NCBI GenBank assembly: GCA_023053545.1
Contig: JAKZAN010000005.1
Span: 5,146,001 to 5,210,000, forward strand
DNA: 64,000 nucleotides
DNA from: Lepidurus packardi
Lineage: Eukaryota; Arthropoda; Branchiopoda; Notostraca; Triopsidae
Direction: 5' to 3'
Numbering within the stretch: the first letter of the stretch is position 1; each line of letters opens with the position of its first letter. The notes under the pieces were generated by a model. The model was not told where the DNA came from and did no database searches. It was given only the letters and a program-made list of their open reading frames with translations. Below, piece by piece: positions 1 through 9,731 of this stretch. The position numbers and the translations under genes were made by a program.

Positions 1-207
1 TTCCAAATAGGGCTTGTTTGTTAAATCAGTTACGACTTCTTCATCAAATTTCTGGATTATGTCTACATATATTTCTGTTCTATTAAAATTATCGCTGAGC
101 TAGGTCGTAGCTAAACCCATTTGGAATTCTCGATAAAAACGAAGTTTCAGAAGATTGCTAATCTCGTATTCTTCTTCACATTCTCGGATTTCGAACTTTA
201 ACCCCAT
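1..207 (-). other. Possible coding fragment at window edge, with an in-frame stop
   Basis: Reading leftwards from an ATG at 207, the frame is open for 35 codons, rich in Glu (begins MGLKFEIRECEEEYEIS), then meets TAG at 100-102, and after it the same frame stays open to the window edge (DNFNRTEIYVDIIQKF and onward). The 22 nt between a possible donor after the codon for Met and the next AG are too short for an intron. It may be a broken gene, the end of a gene whose last exon is the first part, or chance. I do not recognise the product. The remaining bases up to 455 show nothing else apart from the upstream region of flower. Confidence 0.25.
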
Positions 208-455
208 TTTTACTTTCGCTTATTAAACCTGGAGGCGAAAGTCTTCAAGGCAACCAATGAAGTCATCTTCCCTGCAAATTTCATTTCACACTTCTACTTT
301 CCTATCGCCGTTCACTATTTACTCACTCTGCCAACACGAACACTCATTTGTGAGTGTTAGATTAGAAAATAAACAATTCGAGAAAAAAACACCCTAACTG
401 GCTTACATAGCCATTTTCAATCTATTTTTGCTTATATATCGTGTAAATCAAAGCT

Positions 456-1194
456 ATGGCTGATGTTCCAATCCCGAACAACACAAACAAGCCAGCAGAT
501 GATCTCCCTTGGTGGTTTAAGTATGCGGGGAGAAGTATGGGGATTGCTGGAGGATTTGGTAATTTATCTATTTTAATTACTCATTTAATGTACTTTAAAT
601 TACTGTTATTTTTTTCAGTGGCAATGATCCTGGGTGTGTGGACATGCGTAACAATATATCCGTTATGTATTGTCGCTGGGATCTGGCAAATGTAAATAAT
701 GATTCTGATGACTTCAAGAAAGAAAAATATTGACTTTCTTGATTGTAGTCTTGCAGGATTCACGTTGGTATTAATTGAAGCTCCCTGTTGCTGCGTATTC
801 ATAGACTTTGTGCAAAACGTATCAAATTTTATGGAAAAGCGCCCATTATGGAATAAAGCTGCTTTCTATATCATGTAACATTATAAATACTTTTCTTCAT
901 TATGGAATTTTTAACTGTTAATATTTCTTTCCTATTTCAGACTTTCGCTGCCAGGAATTATTCTGTGTCCAGGACTCAGTACAATATTCGGTAGTGCAAT
1001 GATTTTCGCTACCGGTGTCATTTATGGTCTCATGACATTAGGAAGAAAGTATGCGAAATACCATAATTCTTATGTACAAAATTGTAAACTTTCTTCAAAC
1101 TATTTAAAGGGCCAGTCGTACGGAAATGCTTTCCCGAGCTGCTCAGCCAGATCCAATGGTCAACGTACTTGTCAGCAATATGGAACAACCCTAA
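456..1194 (+). CDS. fwe: Flower, presynaptic calcium channel / cell-fitness membrane protein
   Basis: Five exons: 456-558, 619-691, 749-874, 941-1048, 1110-1194; 164 aa. The protein matches the Flower/CACFD1 family: PWWFKYAGR near the N-terminus, four hydrophobic segments, and LIEAPCC, whose Glu corresponds to the glutamate reported as the selectivity-filter residue in Drosophila Flower. In flies the protein sits on synaptic vesicles, couples exocytosis to endocytosis, and marks cell fitness through splice forms of its C-terminus. Here the last exon gives a short tail (KASRTEMLSRAAQ) ending at TAA 1192-1194. Exons 3 and 4 use acceptors ttgtag and tttcag; a later cag inside exon 3 would break phase. 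A poly(A) signal AATAAA lies at 1315-1320. Confidence 0.93.
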
Positions 1195-1783
1195 ATAACA
1201 TTCCTTAATAGCTTAGCTAAGTGTCTCATTGGTAGTTAACTTATCGGTTTAACTGTTAAAACTCTGTAATGATATTAATGTGCGTACATGGTAAACGTAT
1301 GTGTCAAACTAGGAAATAAATTGTAAATATGTTGCAAAATGCCGAACTTAAAAAGGTTTGCCTGTCGTTGACACACCTTTACTTTAATTCATTCATTAAT
1401 CACCCTTTGGACCACTCGGTCCCGTCGAAGTATACGAGTAAGGAAATAGTAAAGGAAGACACGAGAAAGAAAGAAAGTTAAATATGGCCTAACCTTACGC
1501 ATGAAGTCGGTTGTTTGTATTTTGCTATGGTTATAGTTAATTAATTAGATAAAGGTATTAACCATGAGTGTTCAAACTTTTGATAAACTTACTAACTATA
1601 GTTCTGAAAACGGAAGTATACAGAGTAGTAGACTTTAAATTACTAAATACGTATACCGTACATGAGAATCCATGCGAGTCATCGTTTTTAAGAGTAGGCA
1701 ACGTGGAAGTTCCATTTTAATAATGGCGTCTTATTTTTTCTTTGTTGTGTTTGTGTCAACCCATAGGTCCGTGAAAAAGCGCC
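1195..1783. other. Intergenic stretch
   Basis: 3' flank of flower with AATAAA at 1315-1320, then upstream region of the next gene. No reading frame, repeat or RNA gene was recognised. Confidence 0.6.
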
Positions 1784-2432
1784 ATGTATAAACTTAAGAG
1801 CAGCAATTCTTTAACAATCAAACTTCCAACTGATAAAGAAAGACAGGAAGATCTGTCTCGGGCCTCCAAAGATGACGCAGCCTTTCACTACCTTCCAGAG
1901 TATCGAGGTAAAAACAAAACATAAACACATGCCGATAAATAGCAAAAATGCTCCAAGTGACATTAAAGAATGCTCTTTTCTTCGAATTTTATAATATGCC
2001 TGTTTAACGAACACTTTCCATTCATTTTGAAAGGCATTCCTTAGAATGTTATAGGAGCGTTTTATTTTGCTTTTAAACATTCTACCCGTCCAGGGACAAA
2101 AAGGGCTTACCCCTGCCGGCGAGGAAACCCTTTAGGTTTTTGGGATGACCTTGAATAAATACTTCGAAAATATTAATAAGTGACCTTGCTCTCGACCAGA
2201 TCCAGGTGGTGTCCGTCCGTCAAATGCCAAAAACGAGATAAGTCAGCTACCAACAATGCAGCTAAAAATGAACGACCTTTTAGACGTCGAAGACGCAATG
2301 GCCAAAACGGAATCCTTTCTGCTTTCGTTAGCCCAAATTAAATCCGAAAACGAATCTCTTGGAAGCCTTGTATCCCATCTTCAAACCCTTGGCGAAAGCC
2401 TCGAAAAATTGAAAGGCGATATGAGCAATTAG
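1784..2432 (+). CDS. Unrecognised small coiled-coil protein
   Basis: Two exons, 1784-1907 and 2206-2432, give 116 aa with clean phase-1 splice sites (gtaaaaac donor, tccag acceptor). The N-terminal 40 residues are polar (KLKSSNSLTIKLPTDKERQ). The rest, from about residue 55, is an amphipathic helix rich in Leu, Glu, Lys and Ser (MNDLLDVEDAMAKTESFLLS), predicted to form a coiled coil. Size and composition resemble small subunits of adaptor or BLOC-1-type complexes, but I cannot assign a family. AATAAA at 2464-2469, 32 bases past the stop, supports the 3' end. No signal peptide or membrane segment is visible. Confidence 0.6.
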
Positions 2433-3142
2433 TGTTCATGTAAAAATTATGTAATATAATGGAAATAAATCGCAAATTGGAATGCATAAATTAATTCGGC
2501 AAACACAGTCTTACAGTTTATTTCTCCCTGTACCCACTATTTAATTACAAATGAAGTAACCAATATTCTGTTATCCTGACCTCACGTCAAGCAAAAGATA
2601 ACCTACACGAACCTAAATTGGCTTCCATCTATACGCATGAAATTGTTTGCATTTGCACATGAATGGCTTATCGCGAAAACCTGGAAGGCATGAATATATA
2701 TTTCTTCGGACAATCACAAAAGAAAACGCAGGTTGATTGTAATCTTACAAAAACAATGCCTTCTTTATATAGAATGATATTGCTTCTTCCTCTTCGGTTA
2801 TTTTGGGGAAAAAATGTAGGTATAACAACATTTGAAACACTCAGTCATTTATGAGCTCTCACGCTACCAGTTTTAAAAGGAGTACATAATTCGCATTTCA
2901 GCTCGTGTCTTGTATCTCAATATGTGTAGTGTTGCTCTTAACCTTCCGAGAAACCGGATTGGGAAAGTGCACACCCAGCTTGTTGCTGCAAGCCCTGTAG
3001 GCTTCCAGCTCATAGTCTCATCACGTCTTGCATACGTCACTTTAAAGTGCTCCGGACATCTTAAAAGCGTTTTAAATTCTTCAGACTGAAAAGTAAAATG
3101 TAGATATATCATACATAATTTGTTAGTTTCTAGCCTAATTTA
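2433..3142. other. Intergenic stretch
   Basis: Contains AATAAA at 2464-2469 and two unsupported open frames (2663-2854 plus; 2873-3112 minus, the latter preceded by a tttcag that could be an acceptor). No family recognised; most likely non-coding. Confidence 0.5.
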
Positions 3143-4454
3143 ATGTTTAGGATGAGCAAATATGAAATTGTCGAAGACAAGTACGGCAAGTCGAACGTGA
3201 AAGTCCTTCATGTAAAACGGGAAGGAGCTAAGCATTTAATTGAAGAATACGAGGTGAATACCCATCTTACCTTGGCCACCAAAAACGATTACTTGGAAGG
3301 CGACAACTCGGATATTGTTGCTACGGATTCGCAAAAGAATACGGTTTACCTTTTAGCTAAGAAATACGAAGTAAGCCAATTGCCATTGTGTTAGAAATTT
3401 TGGTTACTATGGTATTTTATAATTATGCTGTCTTTTATTAGTTGAAGGGACCGGAAGAGTTCGCGATATTGTTATGCCAGCATTTTCTGAATACGTATAG
3501 CCATGTTATCCGGGCGCAAGTTTATATTGAAAAACATCCCTGGCAAAGACATTTGGTTAATGAGAAACCTCATAACCACGTATTTGTATCTACTCCCATA
3601 GCCACGCATGTTTGCTTAGTTACACAAGAACGAGGAGGTAACAATCACAAACATTTAATTTTAGTGACCATTTTTTGCAACGGAATTGATAAATGCAACA
3701 TGAAGTAATTAGTTTTCGTTACAGAAAGAGGAAATATGTTGCGTCAATTAGAAAATGTGTGTGTCAATTAGAAAAATTAATTACTCCCCTAATGTAGAAA
3801 TTATTTATCGCAATTTTCTTACATAGGTCAACCGAAAGTTCAGTCTGGTTTGCGGGACTTGCGAGTTTTAAAAACTACGCAGTCGGCGTTTGTGAATTTC
3901 GTAAACGACGAATATCGCAGTTTGCCCGACGCCAAAGACCGAATTTTTTCCACGATTGTTACTGCCCGTTGGGATTACGCTTGTATCCGCGGCGTGAATT
4001 TCCAACATGATTGGTAATCCTTTTACAACTATACCAAACACCCAGTTAGTAACAAATTTGTACACATTTATTTATAAACATTTAGGGAGGAAGTGAGAGA
4101 TATTTTCATGAAAGAATTTTCGGGCCCGGCTGATACTGGTGTTTTCTCTCCCTCCGTACAACATACTTTGTACTTAGCCCAAAAAAGCGTCCTGGATACA
4201 ATTCCCCAAGTATAAATGACACTATAACCTCAATTTGCTATCATACTTTACTTTGTTTACTAATTCGAAGTTTCGACGTTAAGGTGTCAAAAATCCATAT
4301 TGAGCTGCCTAATAAGCATTACTTCAACATTGACTTAGCGAAGTTTCCACGAGTGGGTTCAGCAACAAATAATGACGTTTTCTTACCGGCTGACAAACCT
4401 TCCGGCAACATCCAGTCAGCACTAACGCGTAGCCCAGCTTTAGCGAAGTTGTGA
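3143..4454 (+). CDS. Uox: Uricase (urate oxidase)
   Basis: Five exons: 3143-3370, 3442-3637, 3827-4013, 4086-4209, 4284-4454; 301 aa, the usual uricase length. Oxidises urate to 5-hydroxyisourate in peroxisomes, the first step of urate breakdown. Visible family marks: YGKSNVKVLHVKR at the N-terminus (carrying the catalytic-diad Lys), IVATDSQKNTVY with the diad Thr, GLRDLRVLKTTQSAF, and FLPADKPSGN near the end. The last three residues, AKL, are a peroxisomal targeting signal type 1. A second in-frame ATG at 3152 could serve as start; the first was chosen. It lies upstream of kynureninase on the same strand, but the 721 bp gap argues for separate transcription. No disruptions seen, so the gene looks functional. 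Confidence 0.95.
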
Positions 4455-5175
4455 TGCAGTTTTAGTCCAACGTCTTAGGAAAATACATAGCAATATTTAG
4501 CCTTTTATTAAGCGAATGTCTATATGATGGTCTTGGTTATCTTGAATTAATACATTCTTCAATTTCTTAAGCTTACACATTTCAACATTCATTAAGTTCC
4601 GGGAAGTCTATTTCTAATTTCGCAAAATGTCATTTATCTGTCTTCTTGTCTTTGACCTTAAAGAGGATTAAGCTAAGATGTACAGAAAATATGTAAATGA
4701 CAGGAGAATCATCCTAAAATTTTAACCCATTATGTATCTTTGTCATTGTCTTAGGTTCTACCTGTTCGGTAAGCTTAATTCCCTTTGGAATGTGTTGTTG
4801 GTAGTTGCTACCCAAAACAGGTAGTAACTTATAAGCTGATAATACGTCTACCTCCCAATGTCATTTCAAGTTTTCAACTTTCTCGAGACCTGTTTTCTCG
4901 AGACTGGTTCAGACAAAAAATATCCTGAAGACGGACGCTCGAGAAGGGATATCTATGGAGTGTGTGTTGAAGTTCTTGCGCCACAGAATAAACTGGTTTT
5001 CATGCATAATTACACTGGAAAGAGCGACTAGTACAACCAAATCGACCTTGCGTGGCCTCTCACTTGCAAACTCGTGGTCTCTCACTTGCAATTTGCAAAC
5101 CGTCTGATTCATCCATGTGTTGTAATGGAAACGCTCGGCCAAGTGCACAATAGCAGCGGCAGTAATCCCGTCAAG
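4455..5175. other. Intergenic stretch between uricase and kynureninase
   Basis: No gene recognised. A short direct repeat of ctctcacttgcaa occurs near 5057 and 5080. A minus-strand open frame at 4909-5148 has no recognisable similarity and is probably chance. Confidence 0.5.
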
Positions 5176-7084
5176 ATGGTAATACCAAACTAAACAACGT
5201 CTAAACCTATTGATTGCACTGTCTTATTCGCTTCTCTTGGTAGGAATCACCTCGTGTTTGGTTGTCAAATTTTGCTGATAAGAATGAAGTCGACGTACTC
5301 TCCACTGAATTTGCTAACTTATTAGATTCCTTAGACCCACTTTGTGAATTTCGACAGAAATTCGCGTATCCTCTCATGAGAGATATTCCCACTAGTAAAA
5401 GCTTCATTTTGTGTCTTTCCTTTTTACATCTAATTTTTTTTTCTTTCAGCCAACAAAAACAAAATTGATGCTGCGGAAGAATGTGTTTATTTCTGCGGAA
5501 ATTCTTTGGGTTTAAAACCTCGTATGACGGATAAATACCTGCATGAATTATTGGACGATTGGGCTCACATGTTAGCGAAATATTTATTTAAGCATGTTTA
5601 GAAACTTAATCCTGGTGATCTCAAAGGGGAGTTTTGATGCACTTTAACGGTCGGCTACCGGCAGCATTATGTGATTTGAAAGTAAAAGAGAAATTGGCGC
5701 ACGTGGTCGGCGCGCATTCCGACGAAATTGCTGCAATGAATGGATTAACAGTTAATTTGCATTTATTAATGCTGACGTTCTACAAACCGACCAGCCGACG
5801 CTACAAAATCGTGATAGAAGACCACGCCTTCCCGTCTGATCAAGTAAAATTAAATACCTATAATTTGCTAAGAATACTTGAGTATCCTTTACTTAACCTT
5901 TTTTTAAATGTTTGCGAATATCTTTTCTGCGAATATCTTTTAGTACGCAGTAGTGTCTCAGCTTCGAATGCATAATTACACAGAACAAAATGGATTAATA
6001 GTTCTGAAACCTAAACCAGGTGAAGAAATACTTGCAATTGAAGATATTTTAGATCTTTTGAGAGAAGAGGGAAATTCGATTGCACTAGTTATGCTTCCAG
6101 GAGTTCAGTACTACACAGGTAAAGGCACTTGTAATTTTTCAGAAATTGAACATAGGTCATAATGTGGTATGCTTTAGGGCAGAAAATGGATATGGAACGT
6201 ATCACCAAAGCTGCGCATCAATACGGTTGTGTTGTAGGCTGGGATTTGGCCCATGCAGTAGGAAATGTGGAGTTAAAATTGCACGATTGGAATATTGACT
6301 TTGCGTGCTGGTGTTCATATAAAGTACATTCACATATCCATAGTTTTAAAAATACACATTCCTTAGATGCATAATAAATTTAATGTCCTTAGTACTTAAA
6401 CTCCGGAGCAGGAGGCATTGGTGGAGCTTTCGTCCATCGAAGAAATAACACAATTTCGCCGTGTTTGGAAGGTTGGTGGAGTAACAAGACGGAAACGCGG
6501 TTTCAGATGAAGAAAGAAATAGATCCTGCACCTGGAGCTGACCGATACCGTTTATCAAACCCGCCACCTTGGCTCGTAGCCCCCTTACTTGCCAGTCTTG
6601 AAGTAATATAGCTTTATACCGGCCAAAAGGATAATCATATTTCCGTAACTACCAAATTAATTTTTGTTAGATTTTTGAAGAAGCTGGAACAGAGCGTTTG
6701 CTGGCCAAGCAGCTTTTACTAACGGGTTATCTGGAGCTTTGTCTGGAGTCGTTTCAAGTGTGCTTGGACAACCCGTTGTTGAAAATTATTACTCCATCAT
6801 CACCCAAAAATCGAGGATGTCAGCTCTCCTTGAGATTTTCCATTCCACTTATGCAAGTTCACAAAGAATTAGAAGAACGTGGAGTGATCGTAAGTTTGAT
6901 CTGTCAAATTGGTTGGTTTCCTCAGAGTGACTTAGTTCTTAATTGCATTAATTAGTGTGACGTCAGATTACCGTCTGTGCTGAGATTAGCGCCGGTGCCG
7001 CTATACAACTCGTTCCGAGATGTCCAGAAATTCATTGTGATTCTTGAACAAGCCTTGACCGCCGCTTCAGCCAATTCCGCTTAA
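5176..7084 (+). CDS. Kynu: Kynureninase
   Basis: Nine exons: 5176-5178 (only the ATG), 5244-5394, 5450-5570, 5627-5843, 5944-6118, 6178-6323, 6393-6602, 6671-6889, 6956-7084; 456 aa. A PLP enzyme of tryptophan breakdown that cleaves kynurenine to anthranilate, or 3-hydroxykynurenine to 3-hydroxyanthranilate. Marks: [32 protein letters not shown] with the PLP-contacting Asp, and [14 protein letters not shown], where the Schiff-base Lys is the last residue of exon 6. The one-codon first exon is inferred from ATG|gt at 5176-5180 and the need for a start before ESPRVWLS; exon 3 ends in an unusual gttagc donor. AATAAA at 7210-7215. Drosophila and many insects lack this enzyme, so its presence is informative about the host. 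A relic of a second copy lies about 340 bp downstream. Confidence 0.93.
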
Positions 7085-7873
7085 ATGTCAGAAATAGAAT
7101 ATGTATCATTAACGAGCTTGGGTTAGAGTCGCGTAGCGTCGCGTTTCATTTGTTCAGTAAGGGTAATTAAACTGATATAGATTAAATGGAATTAGATGTG
7201 ATTACATGAAATAAAATGGTTCATATAGTTGGACGAATCCTGAATTGGTTTCAAAGAGCTTCTGTACCTGTAAAGTCACATATACGTTAACAAAGAAATA
7301 TAATATTGAACTCGACCGTACAATATTAGAGCTAACTACAACTGACAGTATATTGTAAGGTTGAGCACTATCAATCTGATGAAATGCGGCAAAATAGTGA
7401 AAAAAATCACTAGGATGTTATCCGTAGAAGAAATATAGAAATACTCTGCGTTCGGAAGGTGGTGGGGTAACACAGGTAGAAAAGCGGTTTCAAATACGAG
7501 AGACGAAATTGACTCCGGTTCTTATAGTGATCAAAGTCTGGCTATATTTTAAGTGGACTTGGAATATGCTTGTTAAAATTATTAATCCACATTCTTTCTA
7601 AGATTGTAACATTCAACTTTTGTTAAAAGTTTTCTCTTCAAGAAGCTTAAAAAAGTAGAATAAGAAAAACTCGTCGGCATGATTGTAAATTTTTATTTTA
7701 AACATCAACAGGTACTGAACGAAAGTTTGTAGTTGTGTATTTTCTATGCTGAAAGTACATTGTACATAGAATAAATTAATACAGCTAATCACAACGATCA
7801 ACAAAGTTGTTTTGGAATCCATTTTGGGTAAAACATGTTCGGTTTACGTCTATTTGTATATCCGATTATATTC
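7085..7873. other. Intergenic stretch with kynureninase relic
   Basis: Besides the relic at 7421-7525, a minus-strand open frame from 7822 to 7613 begins MDSKTTLLIVVISCINLFYV, which looks like a signal peptide followed by a short mature part. With no family match or splice support it stays a candidate small secreted protein at best. Confidence 0.3.
7421..7525 (+). pseudogene. Relic of a kynureninase exon
   Basis: About 100 bp match, with substitutions and small indels, the part of kynureninase exon 7 at about 6432-6540 (both share GAAGAAAT, TTCGGAAGG/TTTGGAAGG, GGTGG, GGTAACA/AGTAACA, GCGGTTTCA). When translated in pieces it recalls WWGN and KRFQIRE, like the WWSN and TRFQMKKE of the intact gene. 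It is frameshifted and has no other exons around it, so it is a dead fragment of a tandem duplicate in the same orientation as the live gene. Confidence 0.7.
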
Positions 7874-8678
7874 CTACATTAACGAACAAAACGCCATTCC
7901 ATCAGCCAACACTTCTTGCATTAGTACGTGGGTTTCCATGGGAAAAACGATGTCGTGTTCCTCTTGGTACGTGTATTGACCCTTAGAATTTAGATTTTAA
8001 ATACCGAAAGTGATTCGAGAAGTCGGGGAAAATACTTGACAAGATGAACAGTCGCACGTTCCGTAGGAATCATCCAATGGGTCATTTACTTCTGCCTCAA
8101 GTTCGCAAGGAACAGTTAACGGATTATCTAAATAAGAAAAGTAACGGACTTTCGAGAAGTTTCTCAATGCTTTTGCAAACTATATTTTTAAGCATTCCGT
8201 TTTTTTTTTACCTCGATCTCTTTCAGGAATTTTATTAGTTGCTTCTTCATAGGTAGGAGGGTTGGTCTTCGACTGAAATATTAAAATCAATTGCTGGATT
8301 AGGATTCAATACATTGCGTTTTGTCGTATAATATTTGCAACCTCTATACCAATAAAACTGCGTCATAAGTTGGTGGAGGAGACCGAGAACTATGGTGATT
8401 GGTCAAACTAGGGTTTTGTAAGTGCGTCACGCTGGATGTGCGTGTGTTTGTATTATTCTCTGACCCAGTAGAATTAACCACTGTTGCAGCACCTTTCGAA
8501 AGCCACTCATCAGAAGGAAAACGATGTATGAAATTAGATTTTAGTAATGCTTACCATTTTGAAAAGAGTTGCTTACAGAAACACTTGTAGTGCTCGGATT
8601 CCGGTCAGTTTCATTGGATGAGGTTGTTGCATGTAATTTTGGAAATTCTCTGCTAATGGCACGATTATTGGATTCCAT
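7874..8678 (-). CDS. Unknown protein with two PPxY motifs
   Basis: Five exons, reading leftwards: 8678-8577, 8505-8350, 8272-8212, 8127-8036, 7981-7874; 172 aa. All junctions keep phase and use gt/ag. The N-terminal half is a Ser/Thr/Asn-rich, probably disordered region; exon 2 ends with SPPPTYDAVLL and exon 3 begins SKTNPPTYEEAT. PPxY motifs bind WW domains, typically of NEDD4-family ubiquitin ligases; inference only. The C-terminal part (TVPCELEAEV, YGTCDCSSC, FPMETHVLMQ) is acidic with a CDCSSC cluster. No membrane segment was seen, so it is not an obvious NEDD4 membrane adaptor. An upstream minus-strand frame near 8800-8890 (STPAYYEKTRRQLPPPA) is also Pro-rich and may be a further 5' exon. 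Function unknown. Confidence 0.6.
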
Positions 8679-9731
8679 TTTGTGTCCTAACAGTTTTATG
8701 TGTGTGTTTTTTCCGATTTTTCGTTTCTTTTTTTTAGGATTGCGGGGTAGTCAGACTATGAGCTTGGTGCGTTAGTCTTGCTCAACCACTACTGAAGTTG
8801 TAGTCTTCAATCCTTTGGTTGCAGGAGGAGGAAGTTGTCTTCTCGTTTTCTCGTAATACGCCGGCGTCGAAGGGATAATCGATAGGATAACTTATTTTCT
8901 AGTTTACTACTTGTTAGCTCAAGGAGCCCAAAAAGGACTTGCTGATTTTTCGTAATCCCTTAATTTCCTTTTGACTACTGTACATCATATTCTTACTCAA
9001 TTTTATTATTTTAAGAATAAATCTTCATTAAACTAGATAATTGCATCTCTTTATTTAACAAAGAAAAATAAAGTTAGAGGAATAAAAATTTTTTGGGCAC
9101 ATTTTCTGTTGCTACCTATTTTTATGCATTAAAACAGGTTAAAACCTTAGCCCTTACGCCAAAGACAAGTTCCGTTCTTTTCTTCCTGTTGAAGTTTCGG
9201 TTTCCGGCGCTCATGGCAATTGTTTAGATCTGGCAATGCTGGACTGTGCCCTCTGACGTCCAAAATAAGCGTTTCAAGGCGTGAAGCTCACCTTGTGAAG
9301 CTCAGCGAAAGAAGCCACAGTTGAAAAGTGAACAAACATTTACAAAATCAGGTAAAAACATTATTATGTTCACATGTTAATATATTAAATAAGCATATCT
9401 GGTATTCCTTACATTCTGCTTCAGTAAATCTGTTATTTGTAATATGCTTCCATAAATTAGGGCAAAGTTTGGGTTTATGACCTTAATAGGTTGACGCAAA
9501 TAATATAGCATTTCACTAACGGGTATAGCGGTACAGATAAAGATACAAGAAAAGAAGAATCACTAAACCTTAAGGAGCTTTGATTAATACCTTTTAGTAC
9601 TATTATTTCAGATTCCTTAGAAACTTCCCAAATCCTCAGTATTGTACTGTAGGCTAACTGTTTCTTTTAAAATTTACATAAGTTGTGTGTCTTATATTGT
9701 AATTAATTTTTATAACTTTTGGTTTTAAGAC
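8679..9731. other. Intergenic stretch upstream of ARS2
   Basis: Shared 5' region of the minus-strand PPxY gene and plus-strand ARS2. The proximal part (about 8800-8890, minus) contains an open Pro-rich frame that could be an extra exon of the PPxY gene. From about 8900 to 9731 I see only AT-rich sequence. Confidence 0.45.

Noticed and set aside
2873-3112. Minus-strand open frame preceded by tttcag, possibly an exon
   Set aside because: No partner exon, no recognised family, and it lies in the short region before uricase; kept as unsupported.
4909-5148. Minus-strand 79-codon frame upstream of kynureninase
   Set aside because: Partly made of a short direct repeat and lacks any family resemblance or splice context.
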